50,900 bases of DNA from Gammaproteobacteria bacterium (GCA_021324095.1 JAJPJT010000036.1:1-50900); one strand, 5' to 3'. Shown: positions 28,618 through 37,654, counted from the first letter of the stretch. Made by a program: numbers and translations. Notes: generated by a model not told the origin, from the sequence alone.

Positions 28618-30397
28618 CGTCTTCGTCTCCTACGCCCGCGCCGACAAGGCGCGCGTCGCGCCGCTGGTCGCCGCGATCGAGGCGAAGGGCTGGTCGGTGT
28701 GGTGGGACCCGGAAATCACACCGGGCCAGGAATTCGACGACCAGATCGATGCCGAGCTGATGTCGGCCAAGGCCGTGGTGGTCGTATGGACGCCGACGTC
28801 GGTGGTGTCACGCTGGGTGCGCGGGGAAGCGCGCGATGCCGCCGATCGCGGCGTGCTGGTGCCGGTTCGGTTCGACCAGGCGCGGTTGCCGATCGACGTG
28901 CGTGCGATCCACACGACCGATCTGGACGACTGGAACGAGAATCCGGACAGCGCACCGGTGCAGGCGTGCCTGCATGCTCTCGCCACCATGATTGCGCATT
29001 CCGCTGCGGCGCAGGCCGCCGCAGCGAAGCCCCAAGCCACCACGACAAAAGACGCAGCGCCGCACTACTCCGTCTGCGTATTGCCCTTCCTCAACATGAG
29101 CGGCGACCCGGAGCAGGAGTACTTCAGCGACGGCATCACCGAGGACATCATCACCGACCTCAACAAGGTGTCGGCGCTGGAAGTGGTGTCGCGCAACAGC
29201 GCGTTCGCCTACAAGGGCAAGCAGATGGATGCGTCCGGGATCGCGCGCAAGCTCAAGGTCACGCACGTGCTGGAAGGCAGCGTCCGCCGCGCGGGCGGAC
29301 GCGTGCGGATCACGGCGCAGCTGACCGACGCGGCCAAGGACCGGCAGGTGTGGGCCGAGCGCTACGACCGCGACACGGACGACATCTTTGCGTTGCAGGA
29401 CGAAATCTCGCACGCGATCGTGAAGGCTTTGCGGCTGCAATTGCTGCCGGAGGAACGCCGCGAGATTCGCCGCCGCGGCACCGACAGCGTCGAAGCGCAT
29501 GACCTTTACCTGGTGGCACGCCAGATTTACGTATCGACGCAGGAAGACGAGCGTGGTTCGCAAGCCATCGTTCGCGCCTGCCGACGCGCCACCGAAATCG
29601 ATCCGCGTTACGCGCAGGCTTGGGCCCTGCTGGCCTGGGGTCAGCGCAGCCTGAGCGCGTTCGGTGCCGACGCCGACGACGGGTTGGCCGCCGTGGATCG
29701 GGCCCTGGCATTGAATCCCGAGCTTGCGGAGGCGCATGCGGTCAAGGCGGACATCCTGCGCACGCGGGGTGAGATGGATGCGGCATTGGCGGAGGCCGCA
29801 GCGGCGCTGAAACTGGACCCCGAATCTTACGAAGCCAACCGGGTGGCGGGCCGCATCGCCTACCTGCAGCACCGCTTCAAGGATGCGGTGGCTTACTACG
29901 AGAAGACGCTCGGCCTCATGGAGTCCGACGTCAATTCGGCGATGATGCTGGTCAGTTCCTACCACGCGCTCGGCGATGCTGCCGGAAGGCTGCGCGCAGC
30001 CGCGGTGGCGGTGCAGCGGGCGGATGCGGTGCTGGTGCACGACCAGAACAACGTGGCGGTGATTGCCTTCAGCGCCAATGCTCTTTGTGCGTCCGGGGAA
30101 GCCGAGCGCGCCAGGGCACGCATGAACCGCGCGCTGTTGATCGACCCAGACAACTTCACCATGCGCTACAACTTTGCGTGCGGGTTGTGCGTGTATCAGC
30201 ACGACAAGGATGCCGCGCTGGACATGCTGGAGCCCGTGTTCGCCCGGATCACCGAGGACTGGCTGCGTTACATGCAGGCGGATCCCGATTTCGAATCGCT
30301 GCACGACCACCCACGCTTTCAGGCGATGGTGCTCGCCGCGGAGGCGCGCCTCGCGGCGGCAAAAGCCACGGCATCCGTGGCGATTGCCGGGAGTTGA
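28610..30397 (+). CDS. TIR-FlgO/TolB_N-TPR protein, copy 2
   Basis: 595-residue paralog of copies 1 and 3 with the same domain order. TIR start MADVFVSYARADKARVAPLV and SRWVRGEARDA retain the WxxxE glutamate. The middle domain reads VLPFLNMSGDPEQEYFSDGI and VSRNSAFAYKGKQMD and diverges most from its sisters; the TPR part (YAQAWALLAWGQRSLSAFG) is also the most distinct. ATG 28610 overlaps the preceding stop (ATGGCTGA), and AGGGG lies about 9 bp upstream, so translation is probably coupled. Confidence 0.9.
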   Translation: MADVFVSYARADKARVAPLVAAIEAKGWSVWWDPEITPGQEFDDQIDAELMSAKAVVVVWTPTSVVSRWVRGEARDAADRGVLVPVRFDQARLPIDVRAIHTTDLDDWNENPDSAPVQACLHALATMIAHSAAAQAAAAKPQATTTKDAAPHYSVCVLPFLNMSGDPEQEYFSDGITEDIITDLNKVSALEVVSRNSAFAYKGKQMDASGIARKLKVTHVLEGSVRRAGGRVRITAQLTDAAKDRQVWAERYDRDTDDIFALQDEISHAIVKALRLQLLPEERREIRRRGTDSVEAHDLYLVARQIYVSTQEDERGSQAIVRACRRATEIDPRYAQAWALLAWGQRSLSAFGADADDGLAAVDRALALNPELAEAHAVKADILRTRGEMDAALAEAAAALKLDPESYEANRVAGRIAYLQHRFKDAVAYYEKTLGLMESDVNSAMMLVSSYHALGDAAGRLRAAAVAVQRADAVLVHDQNNVAVIAFSANALCASGEAERARARMNRALLIDPDNFTMRYNFACGLCVYQHDKDAALDMLEPVFARITEDWLRYMQADPDFESLHDHPRFQAMVLAAEARLAAAKATASVAIAGS

Positions 30398-30400
30398 CAC

Positions 30401-32200
30401 ATGGCCGACGTCTTCATCTCCTACGCCAGAGCGGACAAGGCACGCGTTGCGCCGCTGGTCGCCGCGATCGAGGCGAAGGGCTGGTCGGTGTGGTGGGATC
30501 CGGAGATCAGTCCCGGCCAGGAATTCGACGACCAGATCGACGCGGAAATCGACGCCGCGAAAGCCGTGCTGGTGATATGGACGCCGACCTCGGTGGCGTC
30601 GCGCTGGGTGCGCGGCGAAGCGCGCGAGGCTGCCGAGCGCGGGATTCTGGTGCCGGTGCGGTTCGAGCAGGCGCGCCTGCCGATGGATGTGCGCGCGATC
30701 CACACCACCGATCTCGACGAATGGAACGAGAATCCGGCGAGTGCGCAGGCGCAGGAGTTCCTGCGTGCGCTGGGTGCGATGATTGCGCGCTCGCAGGCCG
30801 CGCAAGCTGCGAAGGGCAGCAGTGCCCCGACGTCCTCACCGTCGGCACAGGAATCCAAACGCTTCTCGGTGTGCGTGTTGCCGTTCGTCAACATGAGCGG
30901 CGACTCGGAACAGGAGTACTTCAGCGACGGCATCACCGAGGACATCATCACCGACTTGAGCAAGGTGTCGGCGCTCGCCGTCGCGTCGAGCAACAGCGCC
31001 TTCATGTACAAGGGCAAGCACGTCGACATCCAGAAAGTGGTGCGCGAGCTGAAGGTGACGCACGTGCTGGAAGGCAGTGTGCGCAAGGCCGGGGGGCGGG
31101 TTCGCATCAACGCGCAGTTGATCGACGGCGCCACCAACAATCACGTCTGGGCGGAGCGCTACGATCGCGACGCCAGCGACATCTTCGCGATCCAGGACGA
31201 AATCTCGCAGGCCATCGTCAAGGCTTTGCGGCTGAGATTGCTGCCGGAGGAGAAGAAGGCCATTGAGCGGCGCGGCACCAACAGTGCCGAAGCACACGAT
31301 TTGTACCTGATGGCGCGGCAGATTTATGTCACCGGCCAGGAGATGGAGGAGCGGTCTTCGCAAGCCATCATCCGCATGTGCACCCGTGCTACCGAAATCG
31401 ATCCGCATTATGCGCAAGCTTGGGCATTGATGGCGATTGGCTATCGGGGCCTGCGTGCGCTCGGTGTGGGGTCGGATAGCGGCATGGCGGCTGCCGAACG
31501 CGCGGTGGCGCTGGCCCCCGAGCTTGCCGAAGCGCGTGCCGTCAAGGCCTACATCTTGTCGCAGGAAGGCGATACCGATACGGCGGCGGCGGAAGCCGCG
31601 GTCGCACTGAAACTGGATCCGGAATCCTACGAAGCCAACCGCGCCGCCGGACGCATCAATTACCAACTGCATCGCTACGAGGACGCCGTCAGGCTCTTTG
31701 AGAAGGCCGTCAGCCTGATGGAAGCAGACCTCAATTCGGTGATGATGCTTGTCAGCGCCTACACGGCGCTGGGTAACGTAGCCGGCATGCGCCGCAGCGC
31801 CGAACTGTCGCTCAAGCGCGCCGAACCCCTGCTGGCACGAGACCAGCACAATGCAGCCGTCGTGGCGTATAGCGCGTACGCCCTCGCTGCATTGGGCGAG
31901 GGCGAGCGTGCCAAAAACCGCATGAATCGCGCCCTGTTGATCGACCCCAGCAATTTCAATATGCGCTACAACTTTGCGTGCACGCTGTGCGTGTATCTGA
32001 AGGACAAGGAAGCTGCCCTGGAGATGCTTGAATCCGTGTTCGCGACGATCTCGGACGCTTTCCTTCCGTACGCCAAAGCCGATCCGGATTTTGCATTCCT
32101 CCACGACGACCCGCGCTATCAGGCCATGGTCGCCGCCGCCGAAGCGCGCCTCGCCGCGGCGAAGGAATCGGCACCGGCGGCAGCCAAGCAACCTGCGTAG
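30401..32200 (+). CDS. TIR-FlgO/TolB_N-TPR protein, copy 3
   Basis: 599 residues, last gene of the array, 3 bp after copy 2 with GGGAG upstream. The TIR domain starts MADVFISYARADK and has SRWVRGEAREA; the TolB_N/FlgO domain (VLPFVNMSGDSEQEYFSDGI, VASSNSAFMYKGKHVD) and TPR region resemble copy 1 more than copy 2. It differs in a two-residue insertion (VTGQEMEERSSQ) in the first TPR segment. Probably cytoplasmic. The transcript likely ends in the hairpins of 32201-32473. Confidence 0.9.
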   Translation: MADVFISYARADKARVAPLVAAIEAKGWSVWWDPEISPGQEFDDQIDAEIDAAKAVLVIWTPTSVASRWVRGEAREAAERGILVPVRFEQARLPMDVRAIHTTDLDEWNENPASAQAQEFLRALGAMIARSQAAQAAKGSSAPTSSPSAQESKRFSVCVLPFVNMSGDSEQEYFSDGITEDIITDLSKVSALAVASSNSAFMYKGKHVDIQKVVRELKVTHVLEGSVRKAGGRVRINAQLIDGATNNHVWAERYDRDASDIFAIQDEISQAIVKALRLRLLPEEKKAIERRGTNSAEAHDLYLMARQIYVTGQEMEERSSQAIIRMCTRATEIDPHYAQAWALMAIGYRGLRALGVGSDSGMAAAERAVALAPELAEARAVKAYILSQEGDTDTAAAEAAVALKLDPESYEANRAAGRINYQLHRYEDAVRLFEKAVSLMEADLNSVMMLVSAYTALGNVAGMRRSAELSLKRAEPLLARDQHNAAVVAYSAYALAALGEGERAKNRMNRALLIDPSNFNMRYNFACTLCVYLKDKEAALEMLESVFATISDAFLPYAKADPDFAFLHDDPRYQAMVAAAEARLAAAKESAPAAAKQPA

Positions 32201-32473
32201 CGCGGAGCCCCCACTTTACTCCTCCCCCTTCAAGGGGGGCGAGTCGACGCGCTCGCGAATCGCAGATTTGCGCGTCGACGAGCGCGCGAGGCAGGACGCC
32301 GAGGGCGGGGTTGCTTTGCGAGCGCAGGACGCGCGAGCTTAGCAACCGGGAGGGGGATGGGTTGCATTGTCGGCAGGATTCCGGGACGCATGGTGTGTCC
32401 GACCCCACCCCCACCCTGACCCTCCCCCTGAGGGGGAGGGGAAAGAGCTGCGCAGCCCGTCGTTGCGTACCCG
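32201..32473. repeat. Repeat-filled convergent spacer
   Basis: 273 bp between the convergent TIR array and SLOG gene, no gene seen. Contents: CCCCCTT/AAGGGGG from 32224, GTCGACGCGC with GCGCGTCGAC (perfect 10-bp inverted pair around 32242-32279), a 27-nt segment at 32287-32313 shared with 8361-8387 (26 of 27), and a GC hairpin at 32420-32440. Text of this type is common intergenic filler in Xanthomonadales. Confidence 0.7.
32420..32440. terminator. GC-rich hairpin, possible bidirectional terminator
   Basis: CCCTCCCCC (32420-32428), loop TGA, GGGGGAGGG (32432-32440), a perfect 9-bp stem. It lies 33 bp past the stop of the SLOG gene. It also belongs to a widespread CCCTCCCC/GGGGAGGG repeat type, so terminator function is inferred from position. 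Confidence 0.5.
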
Positions 32474-34279
32474 TCACATCTTCCCCGCTTCCAGCGGCCG
32501 CTCGCGGTGCATCACTGCCCATTCGACGTGCTCGGCCAGCGCGGCTTCGCCCAGATCGCGCAGGATGCCGCGTTGCTCTTCCACGTCGTCGGTGCGGTCG
32601 AGCGCCTTGCGCGCGTCGCCGAACACGCGGCTCATGAAGCGGTACTGCCGGATCAATTCGCGGTCGGCCTTCCGGAACGAATAGGCCTCGCGCACCGCGG
32701 CGAAGATCGAGAACACCGCCATGATCACGATCAGGTCGTTCTTGGTGTCCGCCGAAAGTTCGTGCAGCAGCACCGCCATGATCACGCTGATGAAAATGGC
32801 GGCGAGCAGGCAGATCACGCCGATCATCTCGTTGATGTGATGGGTGCGCTCGCGTTGCTCGGTGCGGCGCCGGTAGTAACCCAGCTCGCCGTGGGTTTCG
32901 TCGCCGATCCAATCCTCGATCACGCCGCGCACTTCGGCTCCGTCCGGCCGCGCGGGATAGGCGCTGCCGCCGAGTCCCGCGCTGCGCATCACGTTGCGCA
33001 CCCAGCCCAGTTCGATGTCCTGCTTCTGCATCAGGCTGTCGTGCGCGAATTCTGGATCGGTGGTCAATGAAATGCCGGCGCGCCGCCAATAGCACTGCAC
33101 GCGCAGCCCTTCGGCCAGCGCGCGGTAATCGAGGTACTTGCGATGCCAGGCGCGCCGCTTGGCGATCAGGCTGGTCACCACGCCGACCGCGAACAGCAGC
33201 AGGAACACGTACAGCATGTTGTCGGAGCGCGGCAGGTTGTCGTACGCCGTGAAGGCGATGCCCATCAGCGCGGCCGCGGTATAAATGATGCGCAGCCCCA
33301 ACAGCACGCGTCGCTGGAAATGCATCGCCAGCCAGTCGGCTGCGGCGAACAGACCGGCGGCCGGGCCGCACGCGGTCGCGCCGTGCTGTTCGTCGATTTC
33401 CGCATGGAACGCCGTGATCTCGATGTCGTACTTCACGCGGTCCAGATTGAATTCGTTCGCATGCGCGAACACGCGCCGGAACGCGGCAGGCATCGGCGCA
33501 TCCGGTTCGCTGGTTTCATCCGAAGTCCGCCAGATAACCTGTCCCGCCCGGAGCGGTGCGGGCGGTGCGCCATCCTGCTCATCGCGCGAACACACCAGGT
33601 GGCACAGCAGGCGTTCGTCGCCGCCGCCGCCAAGCCAGCGCTGCGCGCGTTGCCGCCGCTCGAATGCGCTGGGCAGCGTGCCCGTCAGGTAGTAGTCGAC
33701 GATCTGCGCGGTGCCGCCCAGCTTGTCGCTGTCCTTGCCGTCCCAGATCGCCAGCAGCAGGTGGCAATGGCGCGCGACGAACATCCCCGCCTGCGCATAC
33801 TGACGATTGCGCTCGATCCCATCGCGGTGGATCGCGTCCACGCTGTGCCCGGGCAACAACGGAAGTTCGATCACCTGAGCCTGCGCGCACAACGTATCGA
33901 ACGTCTCCCGCGTCGCGGCGTCCTCGAAATCGCGCGCATACAGCTCGCGTGCGAACGGCAACGGCGCGATGACGTGGGCGCCAAGCGCCAACCCTTCCTG
34001 CGCCACCCATTGATCGCCGCCCTCGGCCAGCGAGGAAATCACGGTCAAGGGCGAATGGGGAAACTCGTGCTGCAGTTGTCCCAGAAAATGCCGAACGCGT
34101 CGCCGTATCGATTCGATTTCCCCGGCTGCAACATTGCGATGGCTGGTGACGCCGATCACCAGCGGGGCCGTGGCGGCTGGCTGTGTAGCGATAGGCCGGA
34201 GCGTCGGCGTCACGGGTTCCACGCCGCCCGGTACTGCTGCGGGGAAGGGAATGCCAGTGGTTGCCGACGAGCGTTCCAT
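32474..34279 (-). CDS. SLOG-domain protein with four TM segments (SLATT-like)
   Basis: 601 residues. Residues about 39-265 form a Rossmann-like SLOG/LOG domain: VIGVTSHRNV, ISSLAEGGDQWVAQEGLALG, HCHLLLAIWDGK and GGTAQIVDYYLTG. Then come two membrane hairpins, TM about 325-347 and 354-374, and 484-505 and 514-531, the latter followed by ADRELIRQYRFMSRVFGDAR, resembling SLATT 2-TM modules. SLOG domains are nucleotide sensors and SLATT domains proposed pore-forming effectors, so a signal-gated membrane effector is inferred. ATG 34279 is used; the TTG three codons upstream is less likely. It lies 86 bp after the DP-EP-like gene on the same strand, so probably in one operon. Confidence 0.75.
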   Translation of the reverse strand: MERSSATTGIPFPAAVPGGVEPVTPTLRPIATQPAATAPLVIGVTSHRNVAAGEIESIRRRVRHFLGQLQHEFPHSPLTVISSLAEGGDQWVAQEGLALGAHVIAPLPFARELYARDFEDAATRETFDTLCAQAQVIELPLLPGHSVDAIHRDGIERNRQYAQAGMFVARHCHLLLAIWDGKDSDKLGGTAQIVDYYLTGTLPSAFERRQRAQRWLGGGGDERLLCHLVCSRDEQDGAPPAPLRAGQVIWRTSDETSEPDAPMPAAFRRVFAHANEFNLDRVKYDIEITAFHAEIDEQHGATACGPAAGLFAAADWLAMHFQRRVLLGLRIIYTAAALMGIAFTAYDNLPRSDNMLYVFLLLFAVGVVTSLIAKRRAWHRKYLDYRALAEGLRVQCYWRRAGISLTTDPEFAHDSLMQKQDIELGWVRNVMRSAGLGGSAYPARPDGAEVRGVIEDWIGDETHGELGYYRRRTEQRERTHHINEMIGVICLLAAIFISVIMAVLLHELSADTKNDLIVIMAVFSIFAAVREAYSFRKADRELIRQYRFMSRVFGDARKALDRTDDVEEQRGILRDLGEAALAEHVEWAVMHRERPLEAGKM

Positions 34280-34365
34280 GACCGTCAATCTACTCCGCTG
34301 GCGCGCCGGCGGTGCCGTGCAAGCACGAATTTCCGCTGACGCGCGTTATCGTCTGTTCCACCTAC

Positions 34366-34848
34366 CTACTTCATGACCGGATTGTTGCGGATTGTCGGAT
34401 CGATAATGCCCAAACGTCCATCGGAACGCTGGATCAGCAGGTCGAACTTGAATTCAGCCGGTTCCGGGTTGGCATCGAACAGCGAAAGCTGGATGGTGCT
34501 GCCTCGGGATGCGAACGTGCGCCTCGGGAAGGCCGCGTGTCCGAGGGGGTCGCGATCGCCACCGTGGCGTTCGGCCATCTCTGCGCTGACACCGCCGCGC
34601 ACCTCCTTGAAGCTGATGCCGACCGGGCTATAGCTGTACCGATCACCATCCGAGCCGGATACGGAAAGCTCGAGGTACACCTCGGCGGTGACGACGATTG
34701 GATCGTTGATCCTGCCTTGGCTGACCGTGCCGTGGCCGGTATCGGTCAGTTCTACGTCGGCGCGGCTGAATTCCCGGCCAATTTCGTAAAAGTCTTTCAC
34801 GATGATGGAAATCCGTGCGGTGGAGCAGGGTGCGCGATCAGTCGACAT
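34366..34848 (-). CDS. Small DP-EP-like beta protein, module 1
   Basis: 160-residue protein of unknown function. Beta-rich pattern: ISIIVKDFYEIG, PIVVTAEVYLELSVSG, TIQLSLFDANPEPAEFKFDL, ending LGIIDPTIRNNPVMK. The tail (Y/F-x-F/Y-x-I/L, xDG, DPxIxN) matches the pattern I associate with the uncharacterised DP-EP family and the tail of the module 2 protein. ATG 34848 has AAGGAG at good spacing and overlaps the upstream TIR-TPR gene by 11 bp, so the two are translationally coupled. No signal peptide. Confidence 0.7.
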   Translation of the reverse strand: MSTDRAPCSTARISIIVKDFYEIGREFSRADVELTDTGHGTVSQGRINDPIVVTAEVYLELSVSGSDGDRYSYSPVGISFKEVRGGVSAEMAERHGGDRDPLGHAAFPRRTFASRGSTIQLSLFDANPEPAEFKFDLLIQRSDGRLGIIDPTIRNNPVMK

Positions 34849-37006
34849 GCTGGTCTCCTTCGCTTGCTTGGGATGACTGGCCGCCGGTACTCGCCGGCCA
34901 GGGTTGCAACGGCACGTAACCACTTGTGTTCAGGCGATCGAGGGCGATTCGCGCGCCTGCTCCGTCGCCGGTCAACAGGCACAGGCGCACCCACGGGTCG
35001 AGCAGGCGCCAATAATGCGAACCGGATGCGCGTGTGGCGAGCAAGGCATGGGCTTGCGTCCAGGCTGCCCGCGGCGTGGTGGACGATTGGGACTGCTGCT
35101 GCGCCCCCAGGACCAGTAGTGCTTCGGCGCGATCGGCCAGACTGCCATCGTCGATGGCATCGTTCGTCGTCTCCTCGCGTGCTTCGGCGAGCGCGCGGTC
35201 GGCCGCCTCTGCCGCCGCCGAAGAGTTGCCGCGGCGTTGCGCGATGCGTGCACGCAGCAGCCAACCGCGGCTGAGCACCCGATGGATCTGCCGATCACCC
35301 GGCGATGTTTTCGATCCTGCGGGCTCCTGAAAATGCCGCATCGCCGTTGACAGCAATTTCTCGGCCTGGTCAGCACGGCCTGCGACGAAGACGTATGCCG
35401 CGAGGGTCACCTGCGCGTTTGCCAAGCCGACCCGCCACGACACATTGTTCGGGTCGTGTTCCGTCAGGACTTTGTAGGCGTCGGCCGCGTCGGCGAGAAC
35501 GCGCGAGCCCTCTTCGCGTCGGTCTGTGCTGCCCAATGAAGCTCCCAGCAGCACCTGTGCGTCAGCCCATGCCGCCAGCCAACGAAAATCCGCGGGATAC
35601 TGGCTGCGCAAACCGGCAAGCTGAATGACTTGTTCGCCGAACAAGTGCTGGGCGCCGGCCAAGTCACCCCGGCGCTCGGCCACGTTGCCTAGCCAAGAGA
35701 TTGTGTCGGCAACTTGCGAGGCCAAATCGGCATTGTCGGGCTGGGCGCGGCGAAGTTTTTCCTTGACGGCCAACTCGGCCTCGAATCCCCGCCGCGCGGC
35801 ATCGAGGTTGCCGCGGTCCAGCGCCAGCACCGCCAAGTTGTGTTCGCCGTCGCTGGTTTCGAGCTGCCAGTCCTGGTTGTTCGGATCGATCTTCAGCAGC
35901 GCCAGCGTGGAGTCGCGGTAACGCGTCAACCACGTATTGGCTTCCGTCAGCTTGCGCTGCTGCCAATAAACGTTGCCGATCCAGTATTCCGCCTGCGCGC
36001 GGTCGAACACGAATCGGCCGTTGTCCGGATGCCGCGTGGTCAGCTCGGCACTGCGCTGGTAAGCGCGCTGAAACGCATCCATGGCGGGGCCGTAGCGCGC
36101 TTCATCCAGCCGGATTTCTCCGATCTGCACCAAGGCGCGCGACTGCTGGGTGAGTTCATCGTCGGTCAGTGAACCGGGCTTGCTGGCGGCGAACAGCGCC
36201 AGCGCCTTGTCGGTGACCGACGCCATCAGGTCGAGTCGCCCCACGCCCTTGAGCTTGTCGTGCAGGTCGCCGAGCATGTAATTCAGCGCCTGCTCGGTTT
36301 GCGCCTGCCGCTGCCGCGCCTCGTTGCGCGCGATCACCGCATTGAGGGCCAGCACGCTCGTGATCGCCATGCCCAGCAGTGCCGCGGCGGCGACCAGCAA
36401 TACGCGACGCCGCCGTCGATGCGCCTCGCGCTGGATCAGCGCGTCGAAGCCCACGCCCAGCATCCCGGCAATCAGGCGCAATTTCGCGGCGGGCTTGCTG
36501 TCGTGGCCGGGGCGGACATCGGCAGCGATCGGTTCGGCGCGCTTGTCCGAAAGTTGCCCGGTCGCATCCAGCGCGAAGCGCAGCGCGGGGCAGAAACATT
36601 CTTCGGCTTCGCGGCCGGGCAGGTCCGCCGCGTTGGGTTCGCCCGCCACGATCAGGCAGAGGATGCGCCCGCCGCGGCCCATGCGCTTGAACGCCAGCAC
36701 CTCTTCGTTGACCCAGCGCGAAGCCGCCGCCGCTGGCGAGCAGATCACGATCAGGGATTCGGAACGGTCGAGCGCGTCGGTGATTTCCTGGCCGAGATCG
36801 GTGGCGCTGGCCAGTTCCTCGCGATCGCGGAAGATCGGCTGCAGGCTGCGCGGTATCACCCCGTGCGCGGCTTGCGTGCCGATCAGCCGCGACGGCACGC
36901 GCCAGGTTTCCAGCGCCTTGTGCAGCCAATCCGCCCACGCCCAGTCGTGGTGGCTGTAGCTGATGAAGGCGCGATAGGTGAAGCGCGAAACCGACGACGC
37001 GGACAT
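34838..37006 (-). CDS. TIR-transmembrane-TPR protein, module 1
   Basis: 722 residues. N-terminal TIR-like domain (about 8-140): FTYRAFISYSHHDWAWADWL, LIVICSPAAAASRWVNEEV with Trp 98 and Glu 102 (WxxxE kept), then a conserved CFCPALRF segment. A basic RRRRR stretch precedes one membrane segment (about 202-224), so the TIR domain should be cytoplasmic. A coiled linker (YMLGDLHDKLKGVGRLDLM) and TPR-like repeats (about 290-700) follow. ATG 37006 has GGAGG upstream and starts the domain; the upstream ORF extension is discarded. A perfect CRP-type palindrome lies about 118 bp upstream. Confidence 0.88.
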   Translation of the reverse strand: MSASSVSRFTYRAFISYSHHDWAWADWLHKALETWRVPSRLIGTQAAHGVIPRSLQPIFRDREELASATDLGQEITDALDRSESLIVICSPAAAASRWVNEEVLAFKRMGRGGRILCLIVAGEPNAADLPGREAEECFCPALRFALDATGQLSDKRAEPIAADVRPGHDSKPAAKLRLIAGMLGVGFDALIQREAHRRRRRVLLVAAAALLGMAITSVLALNAVIARNEARQRQAQTEQALNYMLGDLHDKLKGVGRLDLMASVTDKALALFAASKPGSLTDDELTQQSRALVQIGEIRLDEARYGPAMDAFQRAYQRSAELTTRHPDNGRFVFDRAQAEYWIGNVYWQQRKLTEANTWLTRYRDSTLALLKIDPNNQDWQLETSDGEHNLAVLALDRGNLDAARRGFEAELAVKEKLRRAQPDNADLASQVADTISWLGNVAERRGDLAGAQHLFGEQVIQLAGLRSQYPADFRWLAAWADAQVLLGASLGSTDRREEGSRVLADAADAYKVLTEHDPNNVSWRVGLANAQVTLAAYVFVAGRADQAEKLLSTAMRHFQEPAGSKTSPGDRQIHRVLSRGWLLRARIAQRRGNSSAAAEAADRALAEAREETTNDAIDDGSLADRAEALLVLGAQQQSQSSTTPRAAWTQAHALLATRASGSHYWRLLDPWVRLCLLTGDGAGARIALDRLNTSGYVPLQPWPASTGGQSSQASEGDQHVD

Positions 37007-37114
37007 GGCCGCCTCCGCCCCTCGCGGGCTCGGGTCATCCCTGACGGATGCGACCCTCGCGAAGCGCTCGGGAATCGCTCGTCCGGTTGGGCGACTCTGC
37101 CACATTCACACAGG

Positions 37115-37134
37115 AATGTGAAGTACGTCACATT
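37115..37134. promoter_or_regulatory. Perfect CRP/Clp-type operator
   Basis: AATGTGA, six bases (AGTACG), TCACATT: a full match to the TGTGA-N6-TCACA consensus with two extra paired bases each side. A third half-site (CACATTC at 37101) forms an overlapping inverted pair with GAATGTG. The centre is about 118 bp upstream of the module 1 TIR-TPR start. In Xanthomonadales the cognate factor would be Clp, a CRP homologue in which c-di-GMP affects DNA binding. Confidence 0.7.
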
Positions 37135-37241
37135 TGGGACGAATTTTTCCTCTTTTCAGCAACCTGGCATCGCCCGATTCGAGTCGAACGGCGAGATTGA
37201 TGCTGCCTGTGATCGCTGCGGTTGCAATCGCGCCGGCAAGA

Positions 37242-37280
37242 CCCGCACGCGGGTCGGATCGACTCGACCTCGCGTGCGGG
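37242..37280. other. Hairpin upstream of module 1
   Basis: CCCGCACGCG (37242-37251) pairs perfectly with CGCGTGCGGG (37271-37280) across a 19-nt loop. It lies downstream of the frameshifted small gene and upstream of the CRP-type site, reading on the minus strand. It could end transcription from module 2, but no T-tract follows. Confidence 0.5.
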
Positions 37281-37371
37281 AACCGGAGTCAATGACCTTT
37301 CGCTGTCTGCTGCCGTGCCGCAGCGCCGGGTTGTTGTGGGTGTGCCGCGCCGGAATTTCCGGGTCCCAAGT

Positions 37372-37565
37372 TCAAATTCCGATATGTCTCAGGGGTTGCT
37401 GCTGCGTTGTCGTCGTTTGTTGGTTGGTTTGTTGCTGTACAGGCTTGTGTGGGTTCACAGGGATCGCTTGGTTGTGAATGCTCGGCCCGCTGCTTTGGGC
37501 ATTAGCTACCCCCCGCCCGCGAGCAAGAGCGCGACGACAGCGGACGACACTATTGCACGTTTCAT
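37372..37565 (-). pseudogene. Frameshifted small secreted protein gene
   Basis: From ATG 37565, with AAGGAGA at ideal spacing, the reading frame gives MKRAIVSSAVVALLLAGGG and then a TAG at 37506-37508. In another frame, directly after the run of six G (37509-37514), the sequence continues VANAQSSGPSIHNQAIPVNP and a Gln/Thr-rich tail ending RHIGI. With four or seven G the two parts join into a normal secreted protein of about 60 residues, with a signal peptide cleaved after ANA. Sequencing error, recent inactivation or slippage-based switching are all possible. Confidence 0.65.
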
Positions 37566-37598
37566 GATGCTCTCCTTCTGAGTGTGCGGCGGGATTGC

Positions 37599-37613
37599 CG
37601 CGGTGAAACCGCG
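37599..37613. other. Short hairpin after the module 2 DP-EP gene
   Basis: CGCGGT (37599-37604), loop GAA, ACCGCG (37608-37613). It lies between the DP-EP-like gene and the frameshifted secreted gene and may separate their expression; no T-run follows. Confidence 0.35.
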
Positions 37614-37654
37614 ATAAACCACTCTGTTCAAAGTCGGCGGATGGATGCGAGGCG

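Noticed and set aside
28808..30805. Minus-strand frame of 665 codons opposite the TIR array
   Set aside because: Arises from the same codon-position GC bias in the TIR-TPR genes; a similar frame appears opposite each paralog, as expected of a shadow.
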